Position numbers and translations under genes: made by a program
Notes under the pieces: generated by a model
What the model was told of the DNA's origin: nothing
Seen by the model: the letters and a program-made list of their open reading frames with translations, nothing else
The model's database searches: none
Shown here: piece by piece, positions 5,166 through 5,475 of the stretch
Position numbering within the stretch: the first letter of the stretch is position 1
Layout of the letters: the number at the start of each line of letters is the position of its first letter
From: Oscillospiraceae bacterium
GTDB taxonomy: Bacteria; Bacillota_A; Clostridia; Oscillospirales; Oscillospiraceae
Direction of reading: 5' to 3'
NCBI GenBank assembly: GCA_015068175.1
Contig: SVLA01000128.1
Location: forward strand, 1-5,475
Length of the DNA stretch: 5,475 bases

Positions 5166-5475
5166 GTGTCACGGTAGCGAAAAATGCCGGCTTCTGTTTT
5201 GGCGTCAGCCGGGCGGTGGAGACTGTGGAGCGGTGCGCTGCCGAGGGCAGGCATGTGGTGACCCTGGGCCCCATCATCCACAACCGCCATGTAGTTCAGC
5301 GGTTTCGGAAGTTGGGGGTGGAGGTCATTGACGCACCGGACCAGGCGCAGCCGGGGACCACGGTGATCATCCGTTCCCACGGCGTGACCAAAGCGGTGAT
5401 GGAGCAGCTTCAGGAGCGGGGCGTACAGATCGTGGATGCCACCTGCCCCTTTGTGAAGCGGATCCACGCCATTGT
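5162..5475 (+). CDS. ispH: 4-hydroxy-3-methylbut-2-enyl diphosphate reductase, N-terminal part
   Basis: IspH is the last enzyme of the MEP isoprenoid pathway, an iron-sulphur protein that reduces HMBPP to IPP and DMAPP. About 104 codons are present before the window ends, so the gene is partial at its 3' side. It starts MSVTVAKNAGFCFGVSRAVE with cluster ligand C12. LGPIIHN supplies H40, IRSHGV supplies H73, and DATCPFV supplies the second cluster cysteine, C95. These match E. coli C12, H41, H74 and C96 with a one-residue offset. The ATG lies inside the cmk stop (ATGA, 5162-5165), and only a weak purine stretch (GAAAGAAG, 5147-5154) precedes it, so translation probably depends on cmk. In many clostridia ispH is fused to ribosomal S1-type domains, but that part would lie beyond the window and cannot be seen. 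Confidence 0.97.
   Translation, partial: MSVTVAKNAGFCFGVSRAVETVERCAAEGRHVVTLGPIIHNRHVVQRFRKLGVEVIDAPDQAQPGTTVIIRSHGVTKAVMEQLQERGVQIVDATCPFVKRIHAI

Overview
The window looks like a chromosomal housekeeping stretch from a GC-rich member of the Bacillota, most likely a gut-type clostridium of the Oscillospiraceae or a relative. This is judged from protein character and gene order (dgt, dnaG, rpoD-like, cmk, ispH), not from a database search. All supported genes lie on the + strand and are tightly packed. No tRNA, rRNA, CRISPR array or insertion sequence was seen.

Layout: (1) The 3' end of a dNTP triphosphohydrolase (dgt) gene occupies about 1-338. It is broken by a frameshift that falls inside a perfect 26-bp inverted repeat (107-132). 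(2) An extended -10 promoter (341-349) precedes a 137-residue four-helix membrane protein (393-806) of unknown function. (3) DNA primase, dnaG, follows (841-2592). (4) A short sigma-70 family factor (2589-3446) overlaps dnaG by 4 bp. (5) A second sigma-like protein (3443-4414) overlaps the first by 4 bp. (6) A 70-bp gap holds two small hairpins and a possible 13-codon leader ORF. (7) Cytidylate kinase, cmk, is at 4485-5165. (8) The 5' end of ispH starts at 5162, overlaps cmk by 4 bp, and runs off the window.

How the genes fit together: dnaG followed by a sigma factor is the core of the classical macromolecular synthesis operon, which couples replication initiation and transcription. The cmk-ispH pair supplies CDP/dCDP and isoprenoid precursors. 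ATGA overlaps at dnaG/sigma, sigma/sigma-like and cmk/ispH indicate translational coupling and roughly matched synthesis of partners.

The most interesting object is the second sigma-like protein. It keeps the core-RNA-polymerase-binding face of region 2.2 (EYVGRGV...DLIQEGS). Aligned to its neighbour, it has lost nearly every residue known to touch promoter DNA: the aromatic melting residues of region 2.3, the region 2.4 readers, the region 3.2 finger, and the Arg/Glu/Arg set of the region 4.2 recognition helix. It also carries an N-terminal segment resembling sigma region 1.1, which the upstream sigma lacks. This suggests, as inference only, a polymerase-binding regulator or partner subunit co-translated with the sigma factor.
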